Part shown: in pieces, positions 1-9,595 of the stretch
Layout of the letters: each line of letters opens with the position of its first letter
How positions within the stretch are numbered: position 1 is the first letter of the stretch
From: Pedobacter puniceum
Lineage (GTDB): Bacteria; Bacteroidota; Bacteroidia; Sphingobacteriales; Sphingobacteriaceae
Direction of reading: 5' to 3'
DNA: 64,000 nucleotides
NCBI RefSeq assembly: GCF_009674685.1
Contig: NZ_WKJI01000003.1
Coordinates: 186,001-250,000, forward strand
Translations under genes and position numbers: made by a program
Notes under the pieces: model-generated
The model's input: only the letters and a program-made list of their open reading frames with translations
Told to the model about the DNA's origin: nothing
Databases searched by the model: none

Positions 1-711
1 ATGATAAACTGCTTGTACATCATCATCATCTTCCAGTTTATCTAATAGTTTTAAAATATCAGCAGCTTGCTCTTCATTTACTTCTGTATGTGAAAGCGCA
101 ATACGCTCTAATTTGGCTTGCTTAACTTCTATGCCTTTTTCTTCTAAAGCTTTTTGCATCTTACCAAAATCTTCGAAAGCGGCATGCACTACAACCTCAT
201 CTTCGCCTTCCTCGTTGGCTTCAACAAATATTTCTTCTAAGCCAGCATCAATCAATTCAAACTCTAGTTCTTCTAAGTCTAAATCTCCAGGAGCAAATCT
301 AAAAGATGATACTCTTTTGAAAATGAAATCTAAAGAGCCAGTTTTTCCTAAAGCACCGTTACATTTATTAAAATAGCTACGTACGTTAGCTACAGTTCTG
401 TTGGTATTATCGGTAGCGGTTTCAACCAAAACGGCAACGCCATTTGGTCCGTAACCTTCATAAACAATCTCTTCGTAACCGGCAGTACTTTTATCAGAAG
501 CTCTTTTAATAGCTGCGTCTACACGGTCTTTAGGCATATTCACTGCCTTAGCATTTTGTATGGCAGTTCTTAATCTCGAGTTGGTTTCCGGACTTGGTCC
601 GCCTTCTTTAACGGCAATAACAATATCTTTACCTATACGGGTAAATTGTACCGCCATTTTAGCCCAACGCTTAAATTTTCTTTCTTTACGGAATTCAAAT
701 GCTCTTCCCAT
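1..711 (-). CDS. yebC: YebC/PmpR family transcriptional regulator (3' end off window)
   Basis: The reverse strand from 711 reads MGRAFEFRKERKFKRWAKMA and stays open to base 1, giving 237 codons. YebC proteins are about 240-250 residues, so only a few C-terminal residues are missing. Family hallmarks visible are the basic N-terminus, the GPSPETNSRLRTAI stretch with NMPKDRVDAAIKRA, the YEGYGPNGVAVLVE core, and the acidic C-terminal end. Members are cytosolic proteins that bind DNA or, as shown for some homologues, help ribosomes past polyproline stalls. Which applies here cannot be read from sequence. The start is well supported because the first residues match the conserved family N-terminus. 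The upstream 127 bases carry degenerate repeats. Confidence 0.94.
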   Translation of the reverse strand, partial: MGRAFEFRKERKFKRWAKMAVQFTRIGKDIVIAVKEGGPSPETNSRLRTAIQNAKAVNMPKDRVDAAIKRASDKSTAGYEEIVYEGYGPNGVAVLVETATDNTNRTVANVRSYFNKCNGALGKTGSLDFIFKRVSSFRFAPGDLDLEELEFELIDAGLEEIFVEANEEGEDEVVVHAAFEDFGKMQKALEEKGIEVKQAKLERIALSHTEVNEEQAADILKLLDKLEDDDDVQAVYH

Positions 712-732
712 TGTGTTTTTTTACAAAAGTCA

Positions 733-803
733 GAAGTCGGATGACCGAAGTCTGATGTTTTAATCTATTAACTATCTATCATTGACTATTGTCTATTAAC
801 TAT
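733..803. repeat. Short intergenic direct repeats between yebC and the threonine dehydrogenase
   Basis: Two nested direct repeats lie here. GAAGTCGGATG (733-743) recurs with one change as GAAGTCTGATG (747-757), a 14-base period. TCTATTAACTAT occurs exactly twice, at 764-775 and 792-803. They sit just upstream of the yebC start and downstream of the neighbouring stop codon. No open frame or strong hairpin explains them. They look like degraded copies of a short intergenic repeat family, which is inference. Confidence 0.6.
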
Positions 804-838
804 AGTCTAAAATCAATCCCAAAACTATAAAAAAATGC

Positions 839-1786
839 TTAACCCTTTCCCAGATTTCTCAGCATTTCGCTAGTTATTTTTTGAAGGTCAAATTTTGGCG
901 ACCAATTCCAGTCTTTTTCTGCATAGCTATCGTCAATAGATTTTGGCCAACTGTTAGCAATGGCTTGTCTGGGGTCGTTTTCGCTATAAGTTAAAGTAAA
1001 TTCAGGGATGTGTTTTCTAATTTCTGAGGCCAACTCTTCTGGGTTAAAGCTTACACCATCAAAATTATAGCTTGACCGGATGTTTATATTTTCTGCCGGA
1101 GCATCCATTAATTCAATAGTGCCGCGTATCGCATCATCCATATACATCATGGGTAAATCTGTTTCGGCAGAGAGGAAGCTTTGGTAAGTTTTCTTTTTTA
1201 GTGCATCATGAAAAATATGGATAGCATAATCTGTTGTTCCTCCGCCCGGCATGGCTTTCCAGCTGATGATACCTGGGTAGCGTATGCTTCTTACGTCTAA
1301 ACCAAATTTTTGAAAATAATATTCGCACCATCTTTCGCCAGCAAGTTTACTAATTCCGTAAACGGTATTTGGGTCCATAGTGCAAAATTGCGGTGTTTGG
1401 TTTTTTGGTGATGATGGCCCAAAAACGGCAATAGAACTTGGCCAATAAACTTTTTGTGTACCATACTCAATAGAGAAATCAAGTACATTAAGTAAGCCAT
1501 TCATGTTTAAATCCCAAGCTAATTTTGGGTTTTGCTCGCCAGTTGCCGATAGTAATGCGGCTAATAAATACACCTGTTTGGGTTTGTATTTTGTAAATAC
1601 AGCTTTTAGGTTTTCTTTATCTAAAACGTTTACAAACTCAAACGGACCAGCATTTTTAATGTCATAATCGGGTCTGCGGATATCGCAGGCTACCACTTTA
1701 TTAAAACCATAGGCTTTTCTGAGGGCGGTAACCAACTCTGTACCTATTTGCCCATTAGAACCTAAAACTAATATGTGTTCTGTCAT
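839..1786 (-). CDS. L-threonine 3-dehydrogenase, epimerase (SDR) type
   Basis: A 315-residue extended short-chain dehydrogenase. The NAD-binding motif GSNGQIG is at residues 9-15 and the catalytic set is S117/S118 with Y143-GIS-K147. The AALLSATGEQNP stretch (about 76-87) and the GGGTTDYA segment are typical of the epimerase-fold threonine dehydrogenases that oxidise L-threonine to 2-amino-3-oxobutyrate with NAD+. These differ from the zinc-dependent Tdh family. Conversion to glycine would then need a KBL-type ligase, which is not in this window. The start lies 2 bp after the stop of the upstream lamin-tail gene, so the two may be cotranscribed although functionally unrelated. Another nucleotide-sugar epimerase role is possible but less likely. 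Confidence 0.85.
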   Translation of the reverse strand: MTEHILVLGSNGQIGTELVTALRKAYGFNKVVACDIRRPDYDIKNAGPFEFVNVLDKENLKAVFTKYKPKQVYLLAALLSATGEQNPKLAWDLNMNGLLNVLDFSIEYGTQKVYWPSSIAVFGPSSPKNQTPQFCTMDPNTVYGISKLAGERWCEYYFQKFGLDVRSIRYPGIISWKAMPGGGTTDYAIHIFHDALKKKTYQSFLSAETDLPMMYMDDAIRGTIELMDAPAENINIRSSYNFDGVSFNPEELASEIRKHIPEFTLTYSENDPRQAIANSWPKSIDDSYAEKDWNWSPKFDLQKITSEMLRNLGKG

Positions 1787-1788
1787 TT

Positions 1789-4401
1789 TTAATTTAATTT
1801 TGAGGCTAAAGTCACGGCCTTTTTGAACTTTTTAATTTCAGACTTTAAGTCGAAAAACTCGGCATAAACAATATAAATACCTGTTTTTAAAAGGTTATTA
1901 TTTTCATTTAGTCCATCCCAAGTAAAACTACCTTCAGCAGAAACGTTTTGATTTTCAATCAGTTTTTTTACCAGTTGACCTTTATCATCAAAAATAGAAA
2001 TTTTAGCTACAAAACCGCTGTTGGGTAATTTATAGTTAATGGTTAAAATGTCTTCAAAGCCGTCATTATCAGGCGAAAAGCTTTTTCCTGATAGAGAAAG
2101 TTCTTCGTTTGTAACGATATTGTTTGGCATTTGAGAATTTTGATAAGCAGGTGTTGCATAACCTACTGTTGATGTGGCCGATTTGAAATTACCCGGTTTA
2201 TTAGTCTCCTCGTTTGCTGATACCCTTTCTAATGAAACGCCTTCAACATCTCTTAATAGTTCAAAGTGCATATCAGCATCATAATTAAACTGGTCTATGC
2301 GCTTGTTATTCTTATCTAACAATACAACAACACCTTCAGAATCATTATAAGCAGGCATACTAGTCATCTGCACAAAATGAGAAGGATTTAAAGTTTGATA
2401 AGCTGTTTTAATCTGATCTAGATTGGTGGTAAGCACCCAATAACTACCGGGTTCTGCTAATATGGTAGCTGTACTTACTGCTCTTATACTAATTAAAGAG
2501 TCTTTTTCTGTATTGAGGCTAGCAATGTTTAAATCTTTTAAATCTAAAATTTTATCAGAACGATTATATACTTCTACAAAATCTACTCCTCCAGGTTTAG
2601 GGTTAAATAAAACTTCATTAACAACAAAATCCTTAGTTTCTAATACGCCCGGATAGATAAATGAAAGCGCTTGGTTATTAATGGTACTTACACCACAATC
2701 TGCAATGTTAGAAAGCGTAAGTGTATAAGTTAAATTTCTACTTAGCGGAGCTGGATATTTTAGTTCTACTTGTGAAAAATCTGGAGCCAAAAGGCTAACA
2801 CTTTGCGGGTTTCCTAAGCCATTATTTAAGCTGTAATTTGTTCTGATAGATGCTTGCAAACTATCTAATCCACGGTTAAAAGTTACCAAAACGGTAACAC
2901 TATCTTTCATTGTTGCGTTATTTGCTGATAGCGGATTTACTGTTCTGTTACTTAAATAAATACTGTTTTGTGCGCCAGGTGTCCCGCCAATGGGGTTTAT
3001 ACTGGCCGAATAATTTTGTGATGGTTTGCAACTTGTTAAAGGGTCTATCATTTCTAATGTCCAGCCACCAGCTCTTTTTGTTGCATCTCTATACCAAGTA
3101 TCACTATAATTTACATGGTTGATTAATGTATTAACATCATTAAAAAAGCTTAATTGGTCTGACGTATTGTTTAACGATGGCCAAGGGGAAATCCCTAAAA
3201 CACGCCCAAACGGTTTTAATAAAGTAGTATCTGGCCGGGCACAAAGAATTAAATATTCATTAGCTTTTAGCGTGTCTCCTGTAAAATTGAAAGTTGTAGT
3301 AGCATCACTAAACTTATATCCATTTAATGGGATGTTTTCTGTAGTACGATTCCAGAGCTCAATAAACTCAACCGCAGGTAAGCCTATTTGTGGCGATGGG
3401 TCGGCAAATATTTCATTAATCACAACATCATTAACTCTAGCCCGATAAGGTCTTCTGTAATTGAAATTTCTGTTGATAGGGTTGGTGATGGCGTTACCGC
3501 TCAAATCTTTAATATTATTGATGCTAATGCTGTAACTATTAGTGTTTAAGCTGTTTGTTAAATTTAAGACTACTGTACTACCACTTACATTTACCGTTGC
3601 CGGGATGATATTCCCAGGATTTATCAGATAATTTAAACGATTACTGGCTTCTGTTGTTGCAATAGCTTCATTAAAGTTTAGAGTGATTTTATTTGAATCT
3701 GGTATAATGGTATTTAATACTGGCGGATTTACATCAACAACCAAATCTTGTACTATGATATTATCAAAAAAATGCTTTTGAAAAAATGTAGCTGTAGATT
3801 GCTGAATTAAAAAGCCAAACCAGTTAGTAGTAGTAAACGTATTATCAGTAACTGTTCCTTCAGAGCGGTAAGCATTTCCGGTTCCAGTACTATCTCTTTC
3901 TAAGTTAAATATTGCATTAGCCGTTCTACTTACTTTAATTTTGAAATTATTATTAGTTGAGCTTGATACCAGGCCATCTCTACCATCAATAATTTTAGTA
4001 CTTGTAGCAGTTGTACCACTTCTTCTATAAAGTGCAATTTCATCAGCAGTATTACCAATTCTTACAAAATAGCCATTAATATTTGTAGCTCTAAGGTCTG
4101 ATGTATTGCTAATGAGGTAAACATCAACATAATTAGCTCCAGATGTGGCAAATTGTAGCACACAATTAAACTCCCAAGTGCAGCCTAAAGCTTTGGTGTT
4201 TTCTGTAGCCAAAGAAAAGCTGGCATTAGCAGTAGTATTATTAGAGCGTAACTGCTCATTCACTACAATGAAGTTCAAATTAGCATCTTGTCCTATCCAA
4301 GTTGGGTTATTAGTAAAATTACCGTCAGAAAATAGATCATTTATTTGTGCAAAAGTGTTTTTGTAGAATATAATCAGAAAAAATAGTAAAATCTTTCTCA
4401 T
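1789..4401 (-). CDS. Secreted lamin-tail-domain protein with type IX-like C-terminal domain
   Basis: An 870-residue exported protein with a signal peptide ending near residue 19 (FYKNTFAQ). After an N-terminal beta-rich region (about 20-220) come a SbsA/Ig-like module (about 225-315), a lamin-tail domain (about 325-450, with VINEIFADP and VEFIELWNRT), a second Ig-like module (about 480-585) and a second lamin-tail domain (about 590-720, VVNEVLFNP and VDFVEVYNRS). The last 90 residues resemble the FlgD-like/gliding-associated C-terminal domain: SFSPDNDGFEDILTINYKLP, then WDGLNENNNLLKTGIYIVY. Such tails direct or accompany type IX secretion to the cell surface in Bacteroidota. The specific job is unknown; adhesion or a role as a surface scaffold is a guess. 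Confidence 0.85.
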   Translation of the reverse strand: MRKILLFFLIIFYKNTFAQINDLFSDGNFTNNPTWIGQDANLNFIVVNEQLRSNNTTANASFSLATENTKALGCTWEFNCVLQFATSGANYVDVYLISNTSDLRATNINGYFVRIGNTADEIALYRRSGTTATSTKIIDGRDGLVSSSTNNNFKIKVSRTANAIFNLERDSTGTGNAYRSEGTVTDNTFTTTNWFGFLIQQSTATFFQKHFFDNIIVQDLVVDVNPPVLNTIIPDSNKITLNFNEAIATTEASNRLNYLINPGNIIPATVNVSGSTVVLNLTNSLNTNSYSISINNIKDLSGNAITNPINRNFNYRRPYRARVNDVVINEIFADPSPQIGLPAVEFIELWNRTTENIPLNGYKFSDATTTFNFTGDTLKANEYLILCARPDTTLLKPFGRVLGISPWPSLNNTSDQLSFFNDVNTLINHVNYSDTWYRDATKRAGGWTLEMIDPLTSCKPSQNYSASINPIGGTPGAQNSIYLSNRTVNPLSANNATMKDSVTVLVTFNRGLDSLQASIRTNYSLNNGLGNPQSVSLLAPDFSQVELKYPAPLSRNLTYTLTLSNIADCGVSTINNQALSFIYPGVLETKDFVVNEVLFNPKPGGVDFVEVYNRSDKILDLKDLNIASLNTEKDSLISIRAVSTATILAEPGSYWVLTTNLDQIKTAYQTLNPSHFVQMTSMPAYNDSEGVVVLLDKNNKRIDQFNYDADMHFELLRDVEGVSLERVSANEETNKPGNFKSATSTVGYATPAYQNSQMPNNIVTNEELSLSGKSFSPDNDGFEDILTINYKLPNSGFVAKISIFDDKGQLVKKLIENQNVSAEGSFTWDGLNENNNLLKTGIYIVYAEFFDLKSEIKKFKKAVTLASKLN

Positions 4402-4467
4402 ATTTGGCGTTCAAAATTTTCACAAAATAGTTAAACAATAGAAAGTTAGTATTAAATTTTAAAAAAA

Positions 4468-5463
4468 ATGAAAGTTGCAGTTGTAGGCGCAACCGGCCTA
4501 GTAGGTACGGAGATGTTAAAAGTATTAGCAGAGCGCAATTTCCCAGTTACAGAATTAATTCCAGTTGCTTCAGAAAAAAGCAAGGGTAAGGAAATTGATT
4601 TTAAGGGAAAGAAGTACAAGGTTGTAACTGTTGATGAGGCTATTGCCATGCAGCCAGATGTTGCTTTATTCTCTGCCGGAGGTAGTACTTCTACAGAGCA
4701 AGCACCAAAATTTGCTGCTGTTGGTACTACAGTAATTGATAATTCATCTGCATGGAGGATGGATCCAACCAAGAAATTGGTTGTTCCTGAAGTTAATGCA
4801 TCTGTTTTAACTAAAGAAGATAAAATTATTGCAAATCCTAACTGCTCTACCATACAAATGGTTGTAGCCTTAAAGCCTTTGCATGATGAGTATAAAATAA
4901 AAAGAGTTGTAGTTTCTACATACCAATCTGTAACAGGAACTGGTGTTAAAGCTGTAGACCAATTAATGAACGAGCGTAAAGGCATTACTGATGGTCCTAT
5001 GGCTTATGCTTACCCAATTGATTTAAATGTTATCCCTCAGATTGATGTTTTCCAAGATAATGGATACACCAAAGAGGAGATGAAAATGATTAAAGAAACC
5101 AATAAAATTATGGGCGATGACAGTATTAAAGTTACTGCAACAACTGTAAGAATACCGGTTATGGGTGGCCACTCAGAGTCTATCAATATTGAGTTTGAAA
5201 GAGACTTCGATTTAGCTAAAGTTCGTGAGTTGCTAGCGGCTACAAGTGGTGTTATTGTTGTTGATGACCCTGCAAATGCTAAATATCCAATGCCAATGGA
5301 TGCACACGGTAAAGATGAAGTTTTAGTAGGACGTATCCGTAGAGATGAATCACAAGCAAATACCCTAAACATGTGGTGCGTTGCTGATAATTTAAGAAAA
5401 GGTGCTGCTACCAACGCAGTTCAAATTGCAGAATATCTTTATAGCCAAAAGTTAATAGGTTAA
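4468..5463 (+). CDS. asd: Aspartate-semialdehyde dehydrogenase
   Basis: A 331-residue enzyme that reduces aspartyl-4-phosphate to aspartate 4-semialdehyde with NADPH, feeding lysine/diaminopimelate, threonine and methionine synthesis. The nucleotide-binding GATGLVG is at residues 7-13. The catalytic cysteine is C126 in NPNCST and the acid/base histidine is H235 in MGGHSES. Length and motif order fit the bacterial family. It is transcribed alone, divergent from the lamin-tail gene, with a strong terminator 23 bp after the stop. Confidence 0.97.
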   Translation: MKVAVVGATGLVGTEMLKVLAERNFPVTELIPVASEKSKGKEIDFKGKKYKVVTVDEAIAMQPDVALFSAGGSTSTEQAPKFAAVGTTVIDNSSAWRMDPTKKLVVPEVNASVLTKEDKIIANPNCSTIQMVVALKPLHDEYKIKRVVVSTYQSVTGTGVKAVDQLMNERKGITDGPMAYAYPIDLNVIPQIDVFQDNGYTKEEMKMIKETNKIMGDDSIKVTATTVRIPVMGGHSESINIEFERDFDLAKVRELLAATSGVIVVDDPANAKYPMPMDAHGKDEVLVGRIRRDESQANTLNMWCVADNLRKGAATNAVQIAEYLYSQKLIG

Positions 5464-5485
5464 TTTTTTATATAGATACACTTAT

Positions 5486-5520
5486 AGGAGCGAACTTAAA
5501 AAGTTCGCTCCTTTTGTTTT
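5486..5520 (+). terminator. Intrinsic terminator of asd
   Basis: A perfect 12-bp stem (AGGAGCGAACTT at 5486-5497 with its complement at 5501-5512) around an AAA loop, followed by a T-rich run to 5520. It ends the asd transcript before dacB. Confidence 0.92.
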
Positions 5521-5566
5521 AGACCTTTTTCTATTTTAATGGATGATAATTTTTAATTTCACTGTG

Positions 5567-6943
5567 ATGAAAAATATCCTCCTTGCTTTAAGCATCTTTT
5601 TGTATTCAAATGTTTATAGCCAAACACTAAATCAAAGAATACAAGTAGCCTATCAAAAATTTATGGCTGATGAGCAATTGAAACACGCCTCAGTTTCTTT
5701 TTTTGTTGCTTCTACAACTCATAATACTTCTATTTTTTCTGCACAACCACAACTGGGGATGGTCCCAGGCTCCACATTAAAAGTTATTACGGCCGCAACT
5801 GCTTTAAGTATTTTGGGAGAAGATTATCGGTTTAGAACCGAAATTGGTTACAACGGTGTTGTAAATAATGGTGTTTTGCAAGGTAATATCATTATTAAAG
5901 GTAGTGGCGACCCTACTTTGGGTAGCGATAGGTATGCCTCAACAACCAAAACTGTTATTTATGCTAGAGTTTTAGATGCTCTTAAACAAGCGGGAATTAA
6001 GAAAATTACAGGAGAAATCATCGCTGATGATGCCATTTGGGATTCACAATCTTTACCAGATGGATGGATTTGGCAAGATATAGGCAATTATTACGGAGCT
6101 TCTACCAGTGCGGTTTGTTGGGGTGAAAACGAGTTTGATGTTAATTTCAGTCCATCAACAACTATAGGGAAGCCGGTTAGCATCATTAACGAAAAGCAGC
6201 TTTATCCTTTTTTACAATTGGTAAATGAAGTAAGTACTGGTGCTGTTGGCTCTGGCGATCAGGTTTATGGTTATTCATCGTCTTACAGCCAGTTTATTTA
6301 TTTAAGAGGTACTTATGCACAAAATCTTAAGAAAACCATCAGGTTTGCTTTGCCAGATGCTGCTTTAGCCATGGCTTATGATGTTTATGATTTTTTGAAC
6401 AAAAACGGTATTCAATCATCTGGCTACAATACCGGCAGGAGACTTCAATTACAGGCTGTTGCCGTAAAAGAGACAACAAAAATTTTGTTAAGCATAGAGT
6501 CTCCTAAGCTTTCTGATATTATTTATCAGTTTAACCAAAAAAGCTTAAACCTTTACGGTGAGCAGTTATTAAGGCTAATGTCTCCGGATAATAGCATAGC
6601 AAAAGGTATAACATTCATTAAAGACTTCTGGAAAAATAAAGGTATTGCTAGCGCAAGTTTAAACATATATGATGCTAGTGGTTTATCCCCAGCAAACCGG
6701 GTAACATCTAAAACTATGGTTGATGTTTTACTAGCGGCAAAAAAGGAAAAATGGTTTAATGCTTACCTTAACAGTTTTCCGGTTTATAACAATATGAAAA
6801 TGAAAAGTGGTACCATAGGCGATGTTTTATGCTATACAGGCTACCATGAAGACAAATGCTTTTCAATAATGGTAAATAATTATAACGGTTCAACATCAGC
6901 CATTAGGCAAAAGATTTTTACGCTTTTAAACTCACTTAAATAA
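5567..6943 (+). CDS. dacB: PBP4-type D-alanyl-D-alanine carboxypeptidase/endopeptidase
   Basis: A 458-residue exported peptidase of the S13 family that trims D-Ala or cleaves cross-links in peptidoglycan. I choose ATG 5567 over the in-frame ATG at 5543 because it yields a clean signal peptide (MKNILLALSIFLYSNVYSQ). The three penicillin-binding motifs are present: S69-TL-K72 in PGSTLKVI, SPAN within DASGLSPANR, and KSGTIGD near the C-terminus in place of the usual KTG. The long insertion between the first two motifs is normal for this family. Its last 8 bases overlap the convergent histidine kinase gene. Confidence 0.92.
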   Translation: MKNILLALSIFLYSNVYSQTLNQRIQVAYQKFMADEQLKHASVSFFVASTTHNTSIFSAQPQLGMVPGSTLKVITAATALSILGEDYRFRTEIGYNGVVNNGVLQGNIIIKGSGDPTLGSDRYASTTKTVIYARVLDALKQAGIKKITGEIIADDAIWDSQSLPDGWIWQDIGNYYGASTSAVCWGENEFDVNFSPSTTIGKPVSIINEKQLYPFLQLVNEVSTGAVGSGDQVYGYSSSYSQFIYLRGTYAQNLKKTIRFALPDAALAMAYDVYDFLNKNGIQSSGYNTGRRLQLQAVAVKETTKILLSIESPKLSDIIYQFNQKSLNLYGEQLLRLMSPDNSIAKGITFIKDFWKNKGIASASLNIYDASGLSPANRVTSKTMVDVLLAAKKEKWFNAYLNSFPVYNNMKMKSGTIGDVLCYTGYHEDKCFSIMVNNYNGSTSAIRQKIFTLLNSLK

Positions 6944-7970
6944 TCAAGCTAAAAGTTGCACCTTTGTTTTCACCATCGCTATGAGCTTTTAATTTACCAC
7001 CCATTTGTTCAATAGTTTTTTTACTCAGGTTTAACCCCAAACCCATAGTTGGCTCTCCGTTAGTTCCTCTTCTTCCTACAGATGCAGAATTTGTAAAGAG
7101 TTTTTTAGCTAAATCGGGTGTGAAACCAAGTCCATGATCTTTTACTTCTATTTTAAACTTGTTTTGATAAGGCTGTAATGCTACAATTACATTGCCTTTA
7201 GGGTATGAAAATTTTATGGCATTACTTAATAAATTTTGTATTACTAAGCCAAGCTTATGCTCGTTAGTGAGGTTTATAGCATCTTCAGCACAAAAGTGCT
7301 CTTCAATTTTAATATCTTTTTTAGATGCCTCTGCTTTTACCTCTTCTATAGTTTTTTTGACGAGTTTTTTTAAATCAACAGCTTTATTTTCTGTCTCATC
7401 ATCTATATGATGGTATTTTAAATTGAGTAACAGTTCATCAATATTTTTGAGTTGAGTACTAGTAATATCATCAATTTTATCTACAATATCTTTGTTCTCT
7501 GTTTTTTGTATTTCTAAAACGTTACATAAGCCTTTAATTTGCAAAAGTGGTGCTCTTAAATTGTGCGATAAAAGTGCTGTAATCTCTTGATTTTCTTTTA
7601 GTAAGCTATCCAATTGTAAGATGTTTTGTTGGATAAGTTGCATTAATACACCAACTTCATCTTTGTAGTGTGTGGGTAAATTAGGTAGTTTCTTCTCAGA
7701 AATATAATCTTGAAGCGCATTTTTTGAATATATAAGCGGTTTGATTAGGCTATTTAGAATAAAAAGCGTAGAGGCCGTTGCAACTAGTGTTAAAATTAAA
7801 GTGATGATGATAAGGGTGCTTTTTTCCAGTCCAGCATCGGTACTTAAAAGAAATATTATAATCCCTATTAAAGGAATATGTATCCCTATAAAAGAGATGA
7901 ACAGGAATTTAAGACTGTAGCTTTTCTTTAGAAATTTTACTGCGTGTAGTTTGTTGTATACTTTAGCCAT
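6936..7970 (-). CDS. Membrane sensor histidine kinase
   Basis: A 344-residue two-helix membrane kinase. Transmembrane segments lie at about 21-43 and 53-77, followed by a HAMP-like linker (about 77-130). The phospho-acceptor is H136 in LLSHNLRAPLLQIKG. ATP-binding boxes follow: NLLSNAIKFSYP (N box, about 240), DHGLGFTPD (G1) and MGLGLNLSKK (G2). There is hardly any periplasmic loop between the helices, so the stimulus is probably sensed in the membrane or cytoplasm. No response regulator is nearby, so this is an orphan kinase. The divergent neighbour is the carotenoid cluster, but a regulatory link is only a guess. Confidence 0.92.
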   Translation of the reverse strand: MAKVYNKLHAVKFLKKSYSLKFLFISFIGIHIPLIGIIIFLLSTDAGLEKSTLIIITLILTLVATASTLFILNSLIKPLIYSKNALQDYISEKKLPNLPTHYKDEVGVLMQLIQQNILQLDSLLKENQEITALLSHNLRAPLLQIKGLCNVLEIQKTENKDIVDKIDDITSTQLKNIDELLLNLKYHHIDDETENKAVDLKKLVKKTIEEVKAEASKKDIKIEEHFCAEDAINLTNEHKLGLVIQNLLSNAIKFSYPKGNVIVALQPYQNKFKIEVKDHGLGFTPDLAKKLFTNSASVGRRGTNGEPTMGLGLNLSKKTIEQMGGKLKAHSDGENKGATFSLII

Positions 7971-8090
7971 AGCATTGGGTATAATGTTTTTTTACGGAAG
8001 ATTTTAACTAAAAGTTATCTGTATATTAATAATATTTGTTTAAAAATCCACAGTTTTAAAACAATTTAAAAAATAAACAGTAATGATATC

Positions 8091-9560
8091 ATGTCTAAAG
8101 CAATAGTTATTGGTGCGGGTATAGCAGGTATTGCAAGTGCTGTAAGGTTAGCTTTGAAAGGTTATCAAGTTGATGTTTACGAGTCTAATGCCTATCCAGG
8201 AGGGAAATTATCAGAATTTGAACAAGATGGTTTTAGGTTTGATGCCGGACCTAGCTTGTTTACCATGCCGCAATATGTAGAAGAGCTTTTTAAATTGGCT
8301 GGTGAGTTGCCTCAAGATTATTTTCAGTACGAAAAACTAGACGAAGTGTGTCGTTATTTCTGGGATGATGGTACACATTTAACTGCTTGGGCAGATGTTG
8401 AGAAGTTTGCTGATGAAATAGCCGCTAAAACCACTTCTAAACGCGAAGAAATTTTTACTTTTTTAGCCAAAAGCAAACAGATTTACGAGATTACCAATCA
8501 TGTTTTTTTAGAGAAGTCTTTACATAAACTAGCTACTTTTTTAAATATCCCTACACTAAAATCTGTTTTAAGATTACCTAAAATAGATGCTTTTAGAAGT
8601 ATGGCTAAGGCAAATGAATCATTTTTTAGTGATAAAAAAATGATTCAATATGCAAACAGATATGCCACTTATAATGGTTCTAATCCTTACCAAGCACCGG
8701 CTACTTTAAATGTTATCCCTCATCTGGAGCAACATTTTGGAGCATATTTTCCAAAAAAGGGCATGTTTGATATTACCCTAAGTTTAGTAAATTTAGCAGA
8801 ACGACTAGGCGTAAAATTCCATTATAACAGCTATGTTGAACAAATTCTAGTAGAAAATAAGGAAACAAAAGGCATCATTATCAATGCAAAAAAGCATTTT
8901 GCAGATGTTGTTGTCTCTAATATGGATGTGTATTTTACTTATAAAAACCTGCTAAAAGACGAGAAGCAGCCACAGCAAATATTAAAGCAAGAGCGATCAA
9001 GCTCGGCACTTATTTTTTATTGGGGAGTTAAAAAGCAGTTTAAAGAGCTGGGATTACACAATATTTTCTTTAGCGATGATTATCAAAAAGAGTTTAATAC
9101 CATTTTTAAAGAAAAAGCTGTTGATGATGATCCAACTGTTTATATCAATATCACCTCAAAGCTTAAAGCTGATGATGCACCAGAAGGTTGCGAAAATTGG
9201 TTTACCATGATAAACGTACCCAATAACATTGGGCAAGATTGGGATACTTTAATCGCAAAAGCGAAATTAAACATCATTAAAAAACTTAATAAAAATTTAA
9301 AGATAAATTTAGATGAGTTGATTGTTACAGAAGCCATTTTAGACCCAAGAACTATAGAATCTAAAAGTTTTTCTTATCAAGGTTCTTTGTATGGTACAAG
9401 CTCTAATAACCAGTTTGCGGCATTTTTACGTCACGCCAATTTCTCATCAAAAATTAAGAACTTGTATTTTACAGGTGGAAGCGTACATCCCGGGGGTGGA
9501 ATTCCTTTGGCCTTGTTATCAGCCAAAATAGTTGGTGAAATGATACCGTCAACAAGCTGA
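8091..9560 (+). CDS. crtD: Carotenoid desaturase, probably 1-hydroxycarotenoid 3,4-desaturase (CrtD type)
   Basis: A 489-residue FAD-dependent CrtI/CrtD-family desaturase. The dinucleotide fold GAGIAG is at residues 8-13, with a FRFDAGPSLFTMP segment and the C-terminal FAD motif YFTGGSVHPGGGIP near 460-475. Phytoene desaturase (CrtI) and the 1'-hydroxy-gamma-carotene 3',4'-desaturase (CrtD) share this fold. I favour CrtD because a CruF hydratase, which makes its 1'-hydroxylated substrate, lies three genes downstream, and because no phytoene synthase is adjacent. It heads a same-strand run 8091-13574 and is divergent from the histidine kinase. Family membership is secure; the choice of CrtD over CrtI is inference. 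Confidence 0.85.
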   Translation: MSKAIVIGAGIAGIASAVRLALKGYQVDVYESNAYPGGKLSEFEQDGFRFDAGPSLFTMPQYVEELFKLAGELPQDYFQYEKLDEVCRYFWDDGTHLTAWADVEKFADEIAAKTTSKREEIFTFLAKSKQIYEITNHVFLEKSLHKLATFLNIPTLKSVLRLPKIDAFRSMAKANESFFSDKKMIQYANRYATYNGSNPYQAPATLNVIPHLEQHFGAYFPKKGMFDITLSLVNLAERLGVKFHYNSYVEQILVENKETKGIIINAKKHFADVVVSNMDVYFTYKNLLKDEKQPQQILKQERSSSALIFYWGVKKQFKELGLHNIFFSDDYQKEFNTIFKEKAVDDDPTVYINITSKLKADDAPEGCENWFTMINVPNNIGQDWDTLIAKAKLNIIKKLNKNLKINLDELIVTEAILDPRTIESKSFSYQGSLYGTSSNNQFAAFLRHANFSSKIKNLYFTGGSVHPGGGIPLALLSAKIVGEMIPSTS

Positions 9561-9595
9561 TATCAAGAAAATAAAACTAATTTTACAAGTAAGCT

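Noticed and set aside
4452-4985. 177-residue reverse frame opposite asd
   Set aside because: Ser/Thr/Val-rich shadow of a strongly conserved enzyme gene; no domain, no signal and no promoter.
6936-6943. Overlap of dacB and the histidine kinase as a sign of a frame error
   Set aside because: Both proteins end with complete family motifs; convergent overlaps of a few bases also occur at 15604-15607 and 54253-54256, so this is normal packing here.
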